Shown here: positions 25,992-34,760 of the stretch, one piece after another | Numbering within the stretch: the stretch's first letter is position 1 | Layout: every line of letters starts with the position of its first letter | Assembly: GCA_963809545.1 (NCBI GenBank) | Contig: CAWEKD010000004.1 | Coordinates: 62,001-126,000, forward strand | From: Natronosporangium sp035305625 | Lineage (GTDB): Bacteria > Actinomycetota > Actinomycetes > Mycobacteriales > Micromonosporaceae | Direction: 5' to 3' | Length of the DNA: 64,000 nt | Program-made: the position numbers and the translations under genes | The notes under the pieces: model-generated | Database searches by the model: none | What the model was told of the DNA's origin: nothing | What the model saw: only the letters and a program-made list of their open reading frames with translations

Positions 25992-27166
25992 CGGATCACC
26001 AGATGGTCCAGGTAGTTGGTCACATTGCGGCGCAGCTCCGCCAGCGAGTCGCCGCCAAACTTCTCCAGTACGGCCTCCGCCAGCACCAACGCCACCATGG
26101 CTTCCGCCACCACCGCCGCGGCCGGCACCGCGCACACATCCGACCGCTGGTTGATCGCCTTGGCCGGCTCGCCGGTGGTGATGTCCACAGTATCCAACGC
26201 CCGGTTCAGCGACGAGATCGGCTTCATGGCGGCCCGGATCCGCAGCAACTCCCCGTTGGTGATGCCGCCCTCGAGGCCCCCGGCCCGGTTGGTGACCCGC
26301 CGCACCCCATCTGCCCCGGGCACGATCTCATCGTGGGCGACCGAGCCCCGCACCCGCGCCTGCGTGAACGCGTCTCCGATCTCCACCCCCTTGATCGCCT
26401 GGATGGAGCAGAGCGCCGCGGCCAGCCGGGCATCCAGCTTCCGGTCCCACTGCACGTGGCTCCCCAGCCCCGGCGGTACGCCGTAGGCCAACACCTCCAC
26501 CACCCCACCGAGGGTGTCGGCGTCCCGCTTGGCCGCGTCCACTTCGGCGACCATGGCGGCGCTGGCCCGCGGATCCAGGCAGCGCAGGGGGTCGGCGTCG
26601 ATCCGCTCCTGATCCCCCGGCTGCGGCCGGGTGCCGGGGTCCACTTCGATCGGGCCGAGCGCCACCACGTGGGAGAGCACCTCCACCCCCAGCCCCTGCC
26701 GCAGCAGCGCCTTGGCGACCGTGCCGAGCGCCACCCGGGCGGCGGTTTCCCGGGCGCTGGCCCGCTCCAGCACCGGTCGGGCGTCGGTGAACCCGTACTT
26801 CTGCATCCCGGCCAGGTCGGCGTGCCCGGGCCGGGGGCGGGTCAGCGGCGCGTTACGGGCCAGGCCGACCAGCTCGTCCGGGTCCACCGGGTCGGCCGCC
26901 ATCACCTTCTCCCACTTTGGCCACTCGGTGTTGGCGACCCGGATCGCCACCGGGCTGCCGAGGGTGACCCCGTGCCGGACCCCGCCGATGATCTCCACCT
27001 GGTCCTGTTCAAAGGTCATCCGGGCGCCCCGGCCGTACCCGAGCCGGCGGCGAGCCAGTTCCCGCGTCACGTCCTCGGTGGTGACCGACACCCCCGCCGG
27101 TACTCCCTCCAGGATCGCGACCAGGGCCGACCCGTGTGACTCTCCGGCGGTCAACCAACGCAGCAT
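25988..27166 (-). CDS. aroC: chorismate synthase
   Basis: Last shikimate-pathway step, needing reduced FMN. Family signatures are LTAGESHGSALVAILEGVP, RPGHADLAGMQKYG, ERASARETAARVALG and the AKAINQRSDVCAVPAA region. 392 residues from the ATG at 27166; the open frame upstream is not AroC-like. First gene of the aroC-aroK-GNAT-aroB-aroQ run. Confidence 0.97.
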   Translation of the reverse strand: MLRWLTAGESHGSALVAILEGVPAGVSVTTEDVTRELARRRLGYGRGARMTFEQDQVEIIGGVRHGVTLGSPVAIRVANTEWPKWEKVMAADPVDPDELVGLARNAPLTRPRPGHADLAGMQKYGFTDARPVLERASARETAARVALGTVAKALLRQGLGVEVLSHVVALGPIEVDPGTRPQPGDQERIDADPLRCLDPRASAAMVAEVDAAKRDADTLGGVVEVLAYGVPPGLGSHVQWDRKLDARLAAALCSIQAIKGVEIGDAFTQARVRGSVAHDEIVPGADGVRRVTNRAGGLEGGITNGELLRIRAAMKPISSLNRALDTVDITTGEPAKAINQRSDVCAVPAAAVVAEAMVALVLAEAVLEKFGGDSLAELRRNVTNYLDHLVIR

Positions 27167-27308
27167 GCCTGCAAGTCTGTCACGCAGATGAGGCCGAACG
27201 CTGACACGGTGGGTGACCGACCACCCAGTGGTAAGCCCTGCCGGCGGTGGGAACGGAGCGGATGAGCCGGGCGGAATCGCCGAAATAGCCGCTGGTCGAT
27301 ACCAATGC

Positions 27309-27314
27309 CATAAT
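27309..27314 (+). promoter_or_regulatory. -10-like element before the amidohydrolase gene
   Basis: CATAAT ends six bases before the chosen ATG (27321), which has no ribosome binding site. This arrangement suggests a leaderless transcript. The 27167-27308 stretch otherwise shows nothing recognisable. Confidence 0.3.
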
Positions 27315-27320
27315 TCGGCG

Positions 27321-28607
27321 ATGGGACATATTACCCGTTGGGACAGAATGCTCGCCATGAGCGCGGCGGGGGCGCTTCTGGTCACCGGCTGCGGCGACGC
27401 CCGCTCGGACTCCGCCACCGCGGCACTCCCCGCCGGTGACTTCCTGCTGACCGGGGTGCGGATCTTCGACGGAGAGCAGCTCATCGACGCCGACTCGGTG
27501 CTGGTCACGGACGGCGTGATCGCCGCGGTCGGCCGGGACCTGGCCGCCGACGGCGCGCCGGTCTACGACGCCGGTGGCGCCACCCTCCTACCCGGGCTGA
27601 TCGACGCGCACGTCCACGCGTACCCCGGGGCGTTGTGGGACGCGCCCCGGTTCGGCGTCACCACCGTGCTCGACATGGGCAACGACCCGGACTGGGTGGC
27701 GGAGCAGCGGCCGGCCCGCGCCGACACCGGCCCGACCGACCTGGCGGACCTGTGGAGCGCCGGACTCTTGGTCACCGCTCCGGGCGGGCACGGCGTGGCG
27801 CCGGACAGCCCGACCCTGGCGGAGGGGGACGACGCCGCCGCGTTCGTGGCCGACCGGATCGCGGAAGGCGCCGACTACATCAAGATCGTGATGGAGGACG
27901 GCAGCGCGTTCCCCGGGATCGCGTACGTCTCGCTCACCGCCGACCAGCTCCACGCGGTGGTCGCCGCCGCCCACGACCACGACCTGCTGGCGGTGGTCCA
28001 CGTCGGCAGTCGGGCGGCGGCGATCGCAGCGGTCGACGCCGGGGCCGACGTGCTCACCCACACTCCGGCCGACGGCCCACTGACCGCCGCCCAGGTGGCG
28101 CGGGTACGGGAATCCGGGATCCCGATCATCGCCACCCTGGCGGCCAGCACCGCGAGCGCCTGCGGCCCCGAAGCCGAGCAACTGGCCACGGATCCCCGCG
28201 TGGCGCCCCGACTCAGCGGCGACCAGCGCCGGAGCCTGGACAGGTCATTCCCCATGTGCTTCCCCGAGGTGCGGGACCACGCGCTCGCTAACGCCGCCGC
28301 GCTGCACCAGGCGGGGGTGCCGCTGCTGGCCGGGAGCGACGCCCCCAACCCCGGCACGGCGTTCGGCCTCACCTTGCTGTCCGAACTGGCCCTGCTGGTC
28401 GAGGTCGGGCTGACGCCCATGGAGGCGCTCACCGCCGCCACCGCCGCCCCGGCCGACCTCTTCGCCCTCCCCGACCGGGGGCGGATCATCCCCGGTGCCC
28501 GCGCCGACCTGCTGCTGGTCGACGGTGACCCGACCACCGACATTGACGCGGTGTTCGACCTGATCGCGGTCTGGCGGAACGGGCACCCGATCGACCGCAG
28601 CCCGTAG
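27321..28607 (+). CDS. secreted lipoprotein amidohydrolase
   Basis: 428 residues. A short signal ends in LLVTGC (Cys24), so the enzyme should sit outside, lipid-anchored. The amidohydrolase fold shows DAHVHAYPG (metal His pair), YIKIVMEDG (Lys likely carbamylated to bridge two metals), VVHVGSR and LTHTPAD (metal His), and LAGSDAPNPG (Asp). It resembles imidazolonepropionase/prolidase-like hydrolases, but the substrate cannot be told. The start at 27321 is chosen for the signal peptide; ATGs at 27348 and 27357 are alternatives. Plus-strand gene wedged between aroC and aroE. Confidence 0.85.
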   Translation: MGHITRWDRMLAMSAAGALLVTGCGDARSDSATAALPAGDFLLTGVRIFDGEQLIDADSVLVTDGVIAAVGRDLAADGAPVYDAGGATLLPGLIDAHVHAYPGALWDAPRFGVTTVLDMGNDPDWVAEQRPARADTGPTDLADLWSAGLLVTAPGGHGVAPDSPTLAEGDDAAAFVADRIAEGADYIKIVMEDGSAFPGIAYVSLTADQLHAVVAAAHDHDLLAVVHVGSRAAAIAAVDAGADVLTHTPADGPLTAAQVARVRESGIPIIATLAASTASACGPEAEQLATDPRVAPRLSGDQRRSLDRSFPMCFPEVRDHALANAAALHQAGVPLLAGSDAPNPGTAFGLTLLSELALLVEVGLTPMEALTAATAAPADLFALPDRGRIIPGARADLLLVDGDPTTDIDAVFDLIAVWRNGHPIDRSP

Positions 28608-28611
28608 CCCC

Positions 28612-28627
28612 CGCCACCCCGGTGGCG
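28612..28627. terminator. hairpin between convergent amidohydrolase and aroE
   Basis: CGCCACC / GGTGGCG arms with a 2-base gap (loop would open to about 4), right after the amidohydrolase stop. Short but perfect and placed between convergent genes. Confidence 0.4.
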
Positions 28628-28669
28628 CCGGTGGGGGCCGACACACTCCTGGCCAGTGACGCCGCCGGG

Positions 28670-29482
28670 TCAGTCCGGGATGGGCAGCGCGGCCCGCATC
28701 GCCTCCACCGGGGCGGGGCGCCCGGTGAACAGGGTGAACTGCCCGACCGCCTGCGCCAGTAGCAGGTCGAAGCCCGACACCACCCGCACCCCGGCGGCCA
28801 TCGCCGCGGCGGCCAGCCGGGTCGGCCACGGATCGTACAGCGCGTCCAGCAGCACCGCCCCGGGGCGCCAGGTGACCTGGTCGGCGAGGGAGTCGGACGC
28901 ACCCTTGGGCACGGTGGCGATCACCACGTCGGCGGCGGAGACGACGGGGACGGCCCGTGACCACGCCTCGGGCCGCAGCACCAGCCCGAGCGCGGACGCC
29001 ACCGGGTCCAGCGCCGCCACCGCCTCCGGCCGGCGGGCCACCACCGTCACCTCCCGCGCCCCCAACCCCGCGACCGCCCCCAGCGCCGCCCGGGCGGTGC
29101 CGCCCGCCCCGAGCACCACCACCCGCCCCACCGGGGGCTCCAGCGCCAGCGCGGACATCATGCCGGGGGCGTCGGTGTTCTCCGCGCGCCACCCGCCGTC
29201 GGCCAGCCGGACCAGGGTGTTGGCGGCGCCCAGGGTCTGCGCCAACGGCGCCACCTCGGTCGCCACGGTCAACGCGACCTCCTTCAGTGGCATGGTCAGC
29301 GACAGCCCCATCCACTCCGGACCCAGCCCGGCCACCAGGTCAGGCAGCTCCGCCTCTTCGCACTCGATCGCGGTGTAGCGCCAGTCGGTCAGCCCGGCCG
29401 CGGCGTACCCAGCGGTGTGGAGCGCGGGAGAGAGCGAGTGGGCCACCGGGCTGCCCAACACCGCCGCCCGTCGCGTCAACAC
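28670..29482 (-). CDS. aroE: shikimate dehydrogenase
   Basis: NADPH-dependent reduction of 3-dehydroshikimate. The 270 residues have SPVAHSLSPALHTAGY (shikimate Ser pair), LSLTMPLKE (catalytic Lys), the ENTDAPG Asp, and the Rossmann loop VVLGAGGTARAAL. GTG start overlaps the mltG stop by 7 bp. The other aro genes lie 1.5 kb away, past the amidohydrolase. Confidence 0.94.
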   Translation of the reverse strand: MLTRRAAVLGSPVAHSLSPALHTAGYAAAGLTDWRYTAIECEEAELPDLVAGLGPEWMGLSLTMPLKEVALTVATEVAPLAQTLGAANTLVRLADGGWRAENTDAPGMMSALALEPPVGRVVVLGAGGTARAALGAVAGLGAREVTVVARRPEAVAALDPVASALGLVLRPEAWSRAVPVVSAADVVIATVPKGASDSLADQVTWRPGAVLLDALYDPWPTRLAAAAMAAGVRVVSGFDLLLAQAVGQFTLFTGRPAPVEAMRAALPIPD

Positions 29483-30675
29483 GGGTCGTTGAGGATCCCG
29501 GCCTCGATCGCCTTCTGCACGTCCTGGCAGAACTCGTCCCAGGTGGCAGAGAAGGCGCTGTTACCCTCCCGGTCGATCGCCACGAAGAACAGCCAGTCGC
29601 CCGGGGGCGGATCCATCGCCGCCTCCAGCGCCGCCTGCCCCGGGTTGTTGATCGGAGTCGGCACCAGCCCCTCGATGCCCCGGTTGTACGGGTTCTCCGG
29701 GTCGTACAGTTCTGCCTGAGTCATCTCGGCGGAGGACTTGGTCTCCTGACCGGTGAGTTCGAACCAATAGTTGACGGTCACATCGAACTCCAGCGGCATC
29801 CCGTGCACGTAGATCCGGTTGTAGGCCACCCGGGCGACCCGGCCCAGATCCTCCTCCACCCCGGCCTCGGCCTGCGCCAACGAGGCCACGATCAGCGCCT
29901 CGTACGGAGCGATGTTGCGCTCGTTCTCCACCGTCTCCACGAACCCGATGCGCTCCACCACGGTCAGGAACTGGTCCACCATGATTCCCAGCACCTGCTC
30001 CGCGGTCGGGTCGGGTGGGAACTCGTACGTGGAGGGGAACAGGAAGCCCTCGATCGACTTCGGCGTCTCCTTGCCGTCGGTGCGGTTGAACCACCACTCC
30101 GGCACCCCGAGCGCGATCGGATCCTCGGCGGCTTTCTCGAACTCCTCCACCGGGATCCCGAGCTGATCGGACAGCAGCTGGAAGGTGCGGAAACTACTCA
30201 AGCCTTCCGGGATCGTGACCTGGTTGACCAGTCGATTGTTCAGATCCAGGAGCATCCGCAGCGCGGTGGCGGCCGGCAGCTGCTGCGGCAGTTCGTACAC
30301 TCCCGGCTGGATGTTACGACTGTCCGGATCGGCCTGTGCCGCTTCCACGAACGCCTGTGGACTGGCCACCACCCCCGCCTCGTACAGGGTCTGGGCGATC
30401 TGGGCCGCGGTCTGCCCCGGCAGCACCTCGATCTGCACCGAACCGACCCCGGAGCCGGTGTAGTCGGGAGCGGTCAGCGCCTCCCGCACCCAGTTGACTC
30501 CCCACCAGGTGCCGGCGCCGAGCCCACCCAGGATCAGCGTCACGATCAGCAGCGCGGTCAGTGACCGTCCGCGGCGACGTGGTTCACCGGGGCCCGACTG
30601 TCCCTTGCGGCGACGACGCCGGTGGCGGCCGGGGCTGAGCGTCTCCTCATCGAACGTCAGGCCCAGATCGTTCAT
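29476..30675 (-). CDS. mltG: endolytic murein transglycosylase MltG
   Basis: Membrane-bound enzyme thought to cut nascent glycan strands and end their elongation. 399 residues: a basic cytoplasmic tail with RRRRRKGQ, one membrane segment (about 38-60), a LysM-like part (QIEVLPGQTAAQIAQTLYEAGVV), and the YceG domain with the catalytic Glu region IVASLAQAEAGVEEDLGRVA and YNRI. ATG overlaps the ruvX stop (ATGA). Confidence 0.94.
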   Translation of the reverse strand: MNDLGLTFDEETLSPGRHRRRRRKGQSGPGEPRRRGRSLTALLIVTLILGGLGAGTWWGVNWVREALTAPDYTGSGVGSVQIEVLPGQTAAQIAQTLYEAGVVASPQAFVEAAQADPDSRNIQPGVYELPQQLPAATALRMLLDLNNRLVNQVTIPEGLSSFRTFQLLSDQLGIPVEEFEKAAEDPIALGVPEWWFNRTDGKETPKSIEGFLFPSTYEFPPDPTAEQVLGIMVDQFLTVVERIGFVETVENERNIAPYEALIVASLAQAEAGVEEDLGRVARVAYNRIYVHGMPLEFDVTVNYWFELTGQETKSSAEMTQAELYDPENPYNRGIEGLVPTPINNPGQAALEAAMDPPPGDWLFFVAIDREGNSAFSATWDEFCQDVQKAIEAGILNDPC

Positions 30676-31136
30676 GGTCGCGTACGCCTCCGTTGCGCAT
30701 CCAGCCAGCCCTGCAGGATCTCCGCAGCAGCTACCTGGTCGATTACTTGCCGCTGGCGCCTTCCCCGGACGCCTCGCTCGGACAGCCTACGTGCTGCCAC
30801 CGCCGTCGACATCCGTTCATCCGCCAGCGTTACCGGTACGGGTGCCACTACTTCCGCCAGGCGCTCGGCGTACGCCCGCGCCGCGCGTGCCGCCGGTCCC
30901 TCCCGCCCGGCCAAGGTAGTGGGTAGTCCAACCACGACCTCCACCGTGCCATGCGCCTCGACCAATCGGGCGAGTTCCAACATATCCGCCGGAACGGCAC
31001 CGTTGTCCGGTCTACGGTCTCGGCGGATGGTAGTCAACGGGGTGGCCAGCACGCCATCGGGGTCGCAGATCGCGACCCCGACGCGCGCTTCCCCCACGTC
31101 CACGCCGAGCCGCACTCCACGGGTGAACTCGGTCAT
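30672..31136 (-). CDS. ruvX: Holliday junction resolvase-like RuvX (YqgF)
   Basis: RNase H-fold nuclease implicated in pre-16S rRNA 5' maturation. LGVDVGEARVGVAICD, VVVGLPTTLAGREG, the late DERMSTAVA and the final DQVAAAEILQGWLD follow the family, with three Asp/Glu positions visible. 154 residues. It lies 16 nt after alaS; alaS-ruvX-mltG-aroE is a conserved actinobacterial order. Confidence 0.94.
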   Translation of the reverse strand: MTEFTRGVRLGVDVGEARVGVAICDPDGVLATPLTTIRRDRRPDNGAVPADMLELARLVEAHGTVEVVVGLPTTLAGREGPAARAARAYAERLAEVVAPVPVTLADERMSTAVAARRLSERGVRGRRQRQVIDQVAAAEILQGWLDAQRRRTRP

Positions 31137-31152
31137 CGTCGCGGCAGACCAC

Positions 31153-33834
31153 TCACGGCAGCGCTCGCTCGACCGCGGTCAGCAGCTCCGGCGCCTGCGC
31201 CGCGGGCGCCCCTCCGCCCTGCGCCAACTCAGGGCTGCCGCCCCCACGGCCGGCCAACGCGGTCTTGACCAGCTCGGCGGCGGATATCCCCCGCTCGCGA
31301 GCGGCGGTGTTGATCGCCACCACCAGCGACGCCTTGCCGCCGGACCGGGCGGCGACCGCCACCACCGCGGGGCGCGCGGCGTCCATCCGTCCCCGGATCT
31401 CCTGGGCGAAGGTGCGCACCTCGTTCCCGCTGACTCCCTCCGGGGCCTCGGTGGCGACGAACGCCACCCCCCGTACGTCCACGGCGTTGGCCGCCACCGT
31501 CGCCACGTTGCTCAGCACGAGCTGGGCCCGCAGCTGCTCCAACTCCTTTTCGGCGTTACGCAGGGCCGCCACGGTCTGCTCCACCCGGTCGGCCACCTGC
31601 TCCGGGGGCACCCGGAACAGCTCGGCCAGCCGAGAGACCAGGATGTGTTCCCGGGCGAGGTGCCGGAACGCGTCCAGCCCGACCAGCGCCTCCACCCGGC
31701 GCACCCCCGCCCCGATCGAGGATTCGTGAAGGATCTTCACTAGCCCGAGCTGGCTGGAGCGGGCCGCGTGGGTCCCACCGCACAGCTCCCGGGCGTAGTC
31801 GCCGACCTCCACCACCCGCACCCGCTCACCGTACTTCTCCCCGAACAGGGCGAGCGCCCCCATCCGGATCGCCTCGTCCTGGGAGGTGACGAACCACCGC
31901 ACCTCCAGGTCGCGCAGCAGCACCTCGTTGATCTGCTGCTCCACGTCCCGCAGCACCGACTGCGGCACCGCGGACGGGGTGTTGAAGTCGAACCGCAGCC
32001 GCCCCGGGGCGTTCAACGAACCGGCCTGGGTGGCGGCCTCCCCGAGGAAGTTACGGACGGTCTGGTGCACCAGGTGGGTGGCGGTGTGGGAGAGCGAGAC
32101 CGCCCGCCGTCGGTCCAGGTCGATCTGCGCGTACCCGGTCTCCCCGGCCCGCACCTCTCCCCGCCGGACCTTGGCCCGGTGCACGATGATCCCCGGGATC
32201 GGCGACTGGACGTCGAACACCTCCAGCTCACCGTCGCCCACGGTGATCAGACCGAAGTCGGGCTGCTGCCCACCCCCCTCGGCGTAGAACGGGGTGGCGT
32301 CCAGGACCAGCTCCACGGTCTGCCCCTCACCGGCGCTGGCCAGCATCTCCCCGGTGGGGCTGAGCAGGGCCCGGATGCGGGACTCCCGCTCGGCCTCGGT
32401 GTAGCCGGTGAACTCCACCTCCCCGCCGTCGGCCAACACCCCCCGGTACACCGACAGGTCGGCGTGGCCGGTCTTGCGTGCCTGCGCGTCGGCCTTGGCC
32501 CGGGCCCGCTGGTCGGCCATCAACCGCCGGAACCCCTCCTCGTCCACGGTCAGCCCGTGTTCGGCGGCGATCTCCAGGGTCAGATCGATCGGGAAACCGT
32601 AGGTGTCGTGCAGCTGGAACGCCTTGTCGCCCGACAGTTGGGTGCCCCCGGCGGACTTGGTCTGCCGGATCGCGGTGTCGAGGATGGTGGTGCCGGCGCG
32701 CAGGGTGGTCAGGAACGCCTCCTCCTCCGCGTAGGCGTACTCGGAGATCCGGCCGAAGTCCTCCGCCAGCTCCGGGTAGGAGGGAGCCATGCAGTCCCGC
32801 GCCACCGGCAGCAGGTGCGGCAGCGCCGGCCCTTCCTGCCAACCCAGCAGCCGCACCGCCCGCACCGCCCGCCGCAGGATCCGCCGCAGTACGTAACCGC
32901 GCCCCTCGTTGGACGGGGCCACCCCGTCGCCGATCAGCATCAACGCGGTGCGGACATGGTCGGCCACCACCCGCAGCCGGACGTCGTTGGGGTGGGACTC
33001 GCTGGCCACGTGGCTGGTGCTGGCGCCGTAGCGGACCCCGGTCAGCTCGGAGGCCCGGTCCAGGATCGGGCGCACCTCGTCGATCTCGTACATGTTGTCG
33101 ACGCCTTGCAGCAGGGCGGCCACCCGCTCCAGCCCCATGCCGGTGTCGATGTTCTTGGCCGGCAGCTCCCCGAGGATCGGGTAGTCCTCCTTGCCGGTGC
33201 CCGGACCCCGCTCGTACTGCATGAAGACGAGGTTCCAGATCTCCAGGTAGCGGTCCTCGTCCACCGCCGGACCACCCTCGCGGCCATACGCCGGCCCCCG
33301 GTCGACGTAGATCTCGCTGTTGGGGCCGCACGGGCCGGGGATACCCATGGACCAGAAGTTGTCCGCCTTGCCCCGGAACACGATCCGCTCGCGGGGAATC
33401 CCGATCACCCGGTGCCAGATGTCGGCGGCCTCCTGGTCCTCCTGGTAAACGGTCACCCAGATGAGATCACCGTCAATGCCGTAGCCCCCCTCGGCCACCG
33501 GCTTGGTCACCAGGTCCCAGGCGCGGGTGATCGCGCCCTCCTTGAAGTAGTCCCCGAACGAGAAGTTGCCGTTCATCTGGAAGAACGTGCCGTGTCGACT
33601 GGTCTTGCCGACCTCGTCGATGTCCGGGGTGCGCAGGCACTTCTGCACGCTGACCGCGCGCGGCCACGGCGGGGTGCGCTGCCCCAGCAAGTACGGCACG
33701 AACTGCACCATGCCGGCGTTGACGAACAGCAGGTTGGGGTCGTCCACGGCGGGCAACGGGGCGCTCGCCACCACCGCATGTCCGTCGGCTTCGAAGTGAG
33801 CCAGGAACCGCCGCTTGATCTCCGCTGTTCTCAT
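31153..33834 (-). CDS. alaS: alanyl-tRNA synthetase
   Basis: Charges tRNA-Ala. The 893-residue enzyme has the class II catalytic domain (FVNAGMVQFVPYLLG, QKCLRTPDIDEVG, FFQMNGNFSFGDYFK), the editing domain with zinc ligands SLSHTATHLVH and ELCGGTHAARS, and the C-Ala domain with a Gly-rich RGGGSPELAQGGG stretch. ATG overlaps the upstream small protein gene as ATGA. Confidence 0.97.
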   Translation of the reverse strand: MRTAEIKRRFLAHFEADGHAVVASAPLPAVDDPNLLFVNAGMVQFVPYLLGQRTPPWPRAVSVQKCLRTPDIDEVGKTSRHGTFFQMNGNFSFGDYFKEGAITRAWDLVTKPVAEGGYGIDGDLIWVTVYQEDQEAADIWHRVIGIPRERIVFRGKADNFWSMGIPGPCGPNSEIYVDRGPAYGREGGPAVDEDRYLEIWNLVFMQYERGPGTGKEDYPILGELPAKNIDTGMGLERVAALLQGVDNMYEIDEVRPILDRASELTGVRYGASTSHVASESHPNDVRLRVVADHVRTALMLIGDGVAPSNEGRGYVLRRILRRAVRAVRLLGWQEGPALPHLLPVARDCMAPSYPELAEDFGRISEYAYAEEEAFLTTLRAGTTILDTAIRQTKSAGGTQLSGDKAFQLHDTYGFPIDLTLEIAAEHGLTVDEEGFRRLMADQRARAKADAQARKTGHADLSVYRGVLADGGEVEFTGYTEAERESRIRALLSPTGEMLASAGEGQTVELVLDATPFYAEGGGQQPDFGLITVGDGELEVFDVQSPIPGIIVHRAKVRRGEVRAGETGYAQIDLDRRRAVSLSHTATHLVHQTVRNFLGEAATQAGSLNAPGRLRFDFNTPSAVPQSVLRDVEQQINEVLLRDLEVRWFVTSQDEAIRMGALALFGEKYGERVRVVEVGDYARELCGGTHAARSSQLGLVKILHESSIGAGVRRVEALVGLDAFRHLAREHILVSRLAELFRVPPEQVADRVEQTVAALRNAEKELEQLRAQLVLSNVATVAANAVDVRGVAFVATEAPEGVSGNEVRTFAQEIRGRMDAARPAVVAVAARSGGKASLVVAINTAARERGISAAELVKTALAGRGGGSPELAQGGGAPAAQAPELLTAVERALP

Positions 33835-34163
33835 CGAGAGGTGTCCTCCGGTGGGGTGCGCATGGGGGATGGCTGCTGAGCCCCCGACCGGCCCAGGCCG
33901 GTCCCCGGCTGCTCTGGGTCGATGAACTCCTCGCCGATCAGCTCACCCTCGGCGATGGCGGCCTGCAGCTCCTGCTGACGCTCGTGCATGCCTTCCCGGA
34001 CCTCGTCGACGAAGTCCCGCACCGAGTCGAGCAGGTGGACGCTGGAATCCCGCACCGCCGCGGCGATTCCGCTCGGTGAGTACGACTGGGCCTTCCGGCT
34101 GACCGCCCGCACCACCAGCGCACCGACTGCGAGCCCGATCCCGAGCCACAGCAACCGTCTCAT
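33831..34163 (-). CDS. small membrane-anchored protein, DUF6167-like
   Basis: 110 residues. The N-terminal membrane segment LLWLGIGLAVGALVVRAVSRK is followed by a helical soluble part (IAAAVRDSSVHLLDSVRDFVDEVREGMHERQQEL) and an acidic/Pro tail. It matches my memory of the DUF6167 proteins regularly found upstream of actinobacterial alaS; function unknown. The ATG at 34163 has AAGGATAGG upstream and starts right at the basic residues before the membrane helix. Coupled to alaS by a 4-bp overlap. Confidence 0.8.
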   Translation of the reverse strand: MRRLLWLGIGLAVGALVVRAVSRKAQSYSPSGIAAAVRDSSVHLLDSVRDFVDEVREGMHERQQELQAAIAEGELIGEEFIDPEQPGTGLGRSGAQQPSPMRTPPEDTSR

Positions 34164-34195
34164 GATCCTATCCTTCTCCCCCGGCTCTGTGTTGA

Positions 34196-34669
34196 TCAAC
34201 CACGCTGCCGCCGGCGGGCCCGACGCCGCTCCCGCAGGGTTTGCCGGACTTCCCGCTCCTCCTCCAGCCGCGCCCGGCGGGCCACGGCCCGGCGCATCCC
34301 GTAACCCAGCGCCGCCACCTTGATCAACGGGTTGGCCGCTACCGAGGCGATCACCGTACTCAGGTTCGCCACATTCGCCGACACCTGGGCCGCGTGGGCG
34401 GTGATCGCGTCGACCTTCTGCAACTGGAGGTTGACCGAGTCCAACGAGGTGTGCGCCTGGGTCAAGGCGGTATTCACGTTCTCCATGGTGAGATCCGCCT
34501 TGCGCAGGATCGGCTCGGCCTGCGCGGTGAGCTCGGTGATCGCCACGGTCGCGGCGTCGACCGTCCGCCGAAGCCGTACCAACAGCCAGGCCAGCGCCAG
34601 GGCGACCACCGCGAACGCCCCGGCTGCGATCAACGCGGCGATCTGTCCCGCAGTCACCTCTCCGTCCAC
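34196..34669 (-). CDS. DUF948 membrane-anchored coiled-coil protein
   Basis: 157 residues. One N-terminal membrane helix (about 10-32) is followed by a long amphipathic helical region (ITELTAQAEPILRKADLTMENVNTAL and onward) and a very basic C-terminus (RERRRARRRQRG). This fits DUF948, a helical family linked to membrane stress in Gram-positives, role unproven. GTG start with AGGAGG. It lies 32 nt upstream of the DUF6167-like gene and is a usual companion of alaS. Confidence 0.82.
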   Translation of the reverse strand: MDGEVTAGQIAALIAAGAFAVVALALAWLLVRLRRTVDAATVAITELTAQAEPILRKADLTMENVNTALTQAHTSLDSVNLQLQKVDAITAHAAQVSANVANLSTVIASVAANPLIKVAALGYGMRRAVARRARLEEEREVRQTLRERRRARRRQRG

Positions 34670-34760
34670 CGGTCCTCCTCAGTGCGCCGACTCGGTAACG
34701 TGCCGACCTTACCGTTTGTCCATGCCAGGTGGTCTGCCCCGGGGGAGGTGTCGGCCGCTT

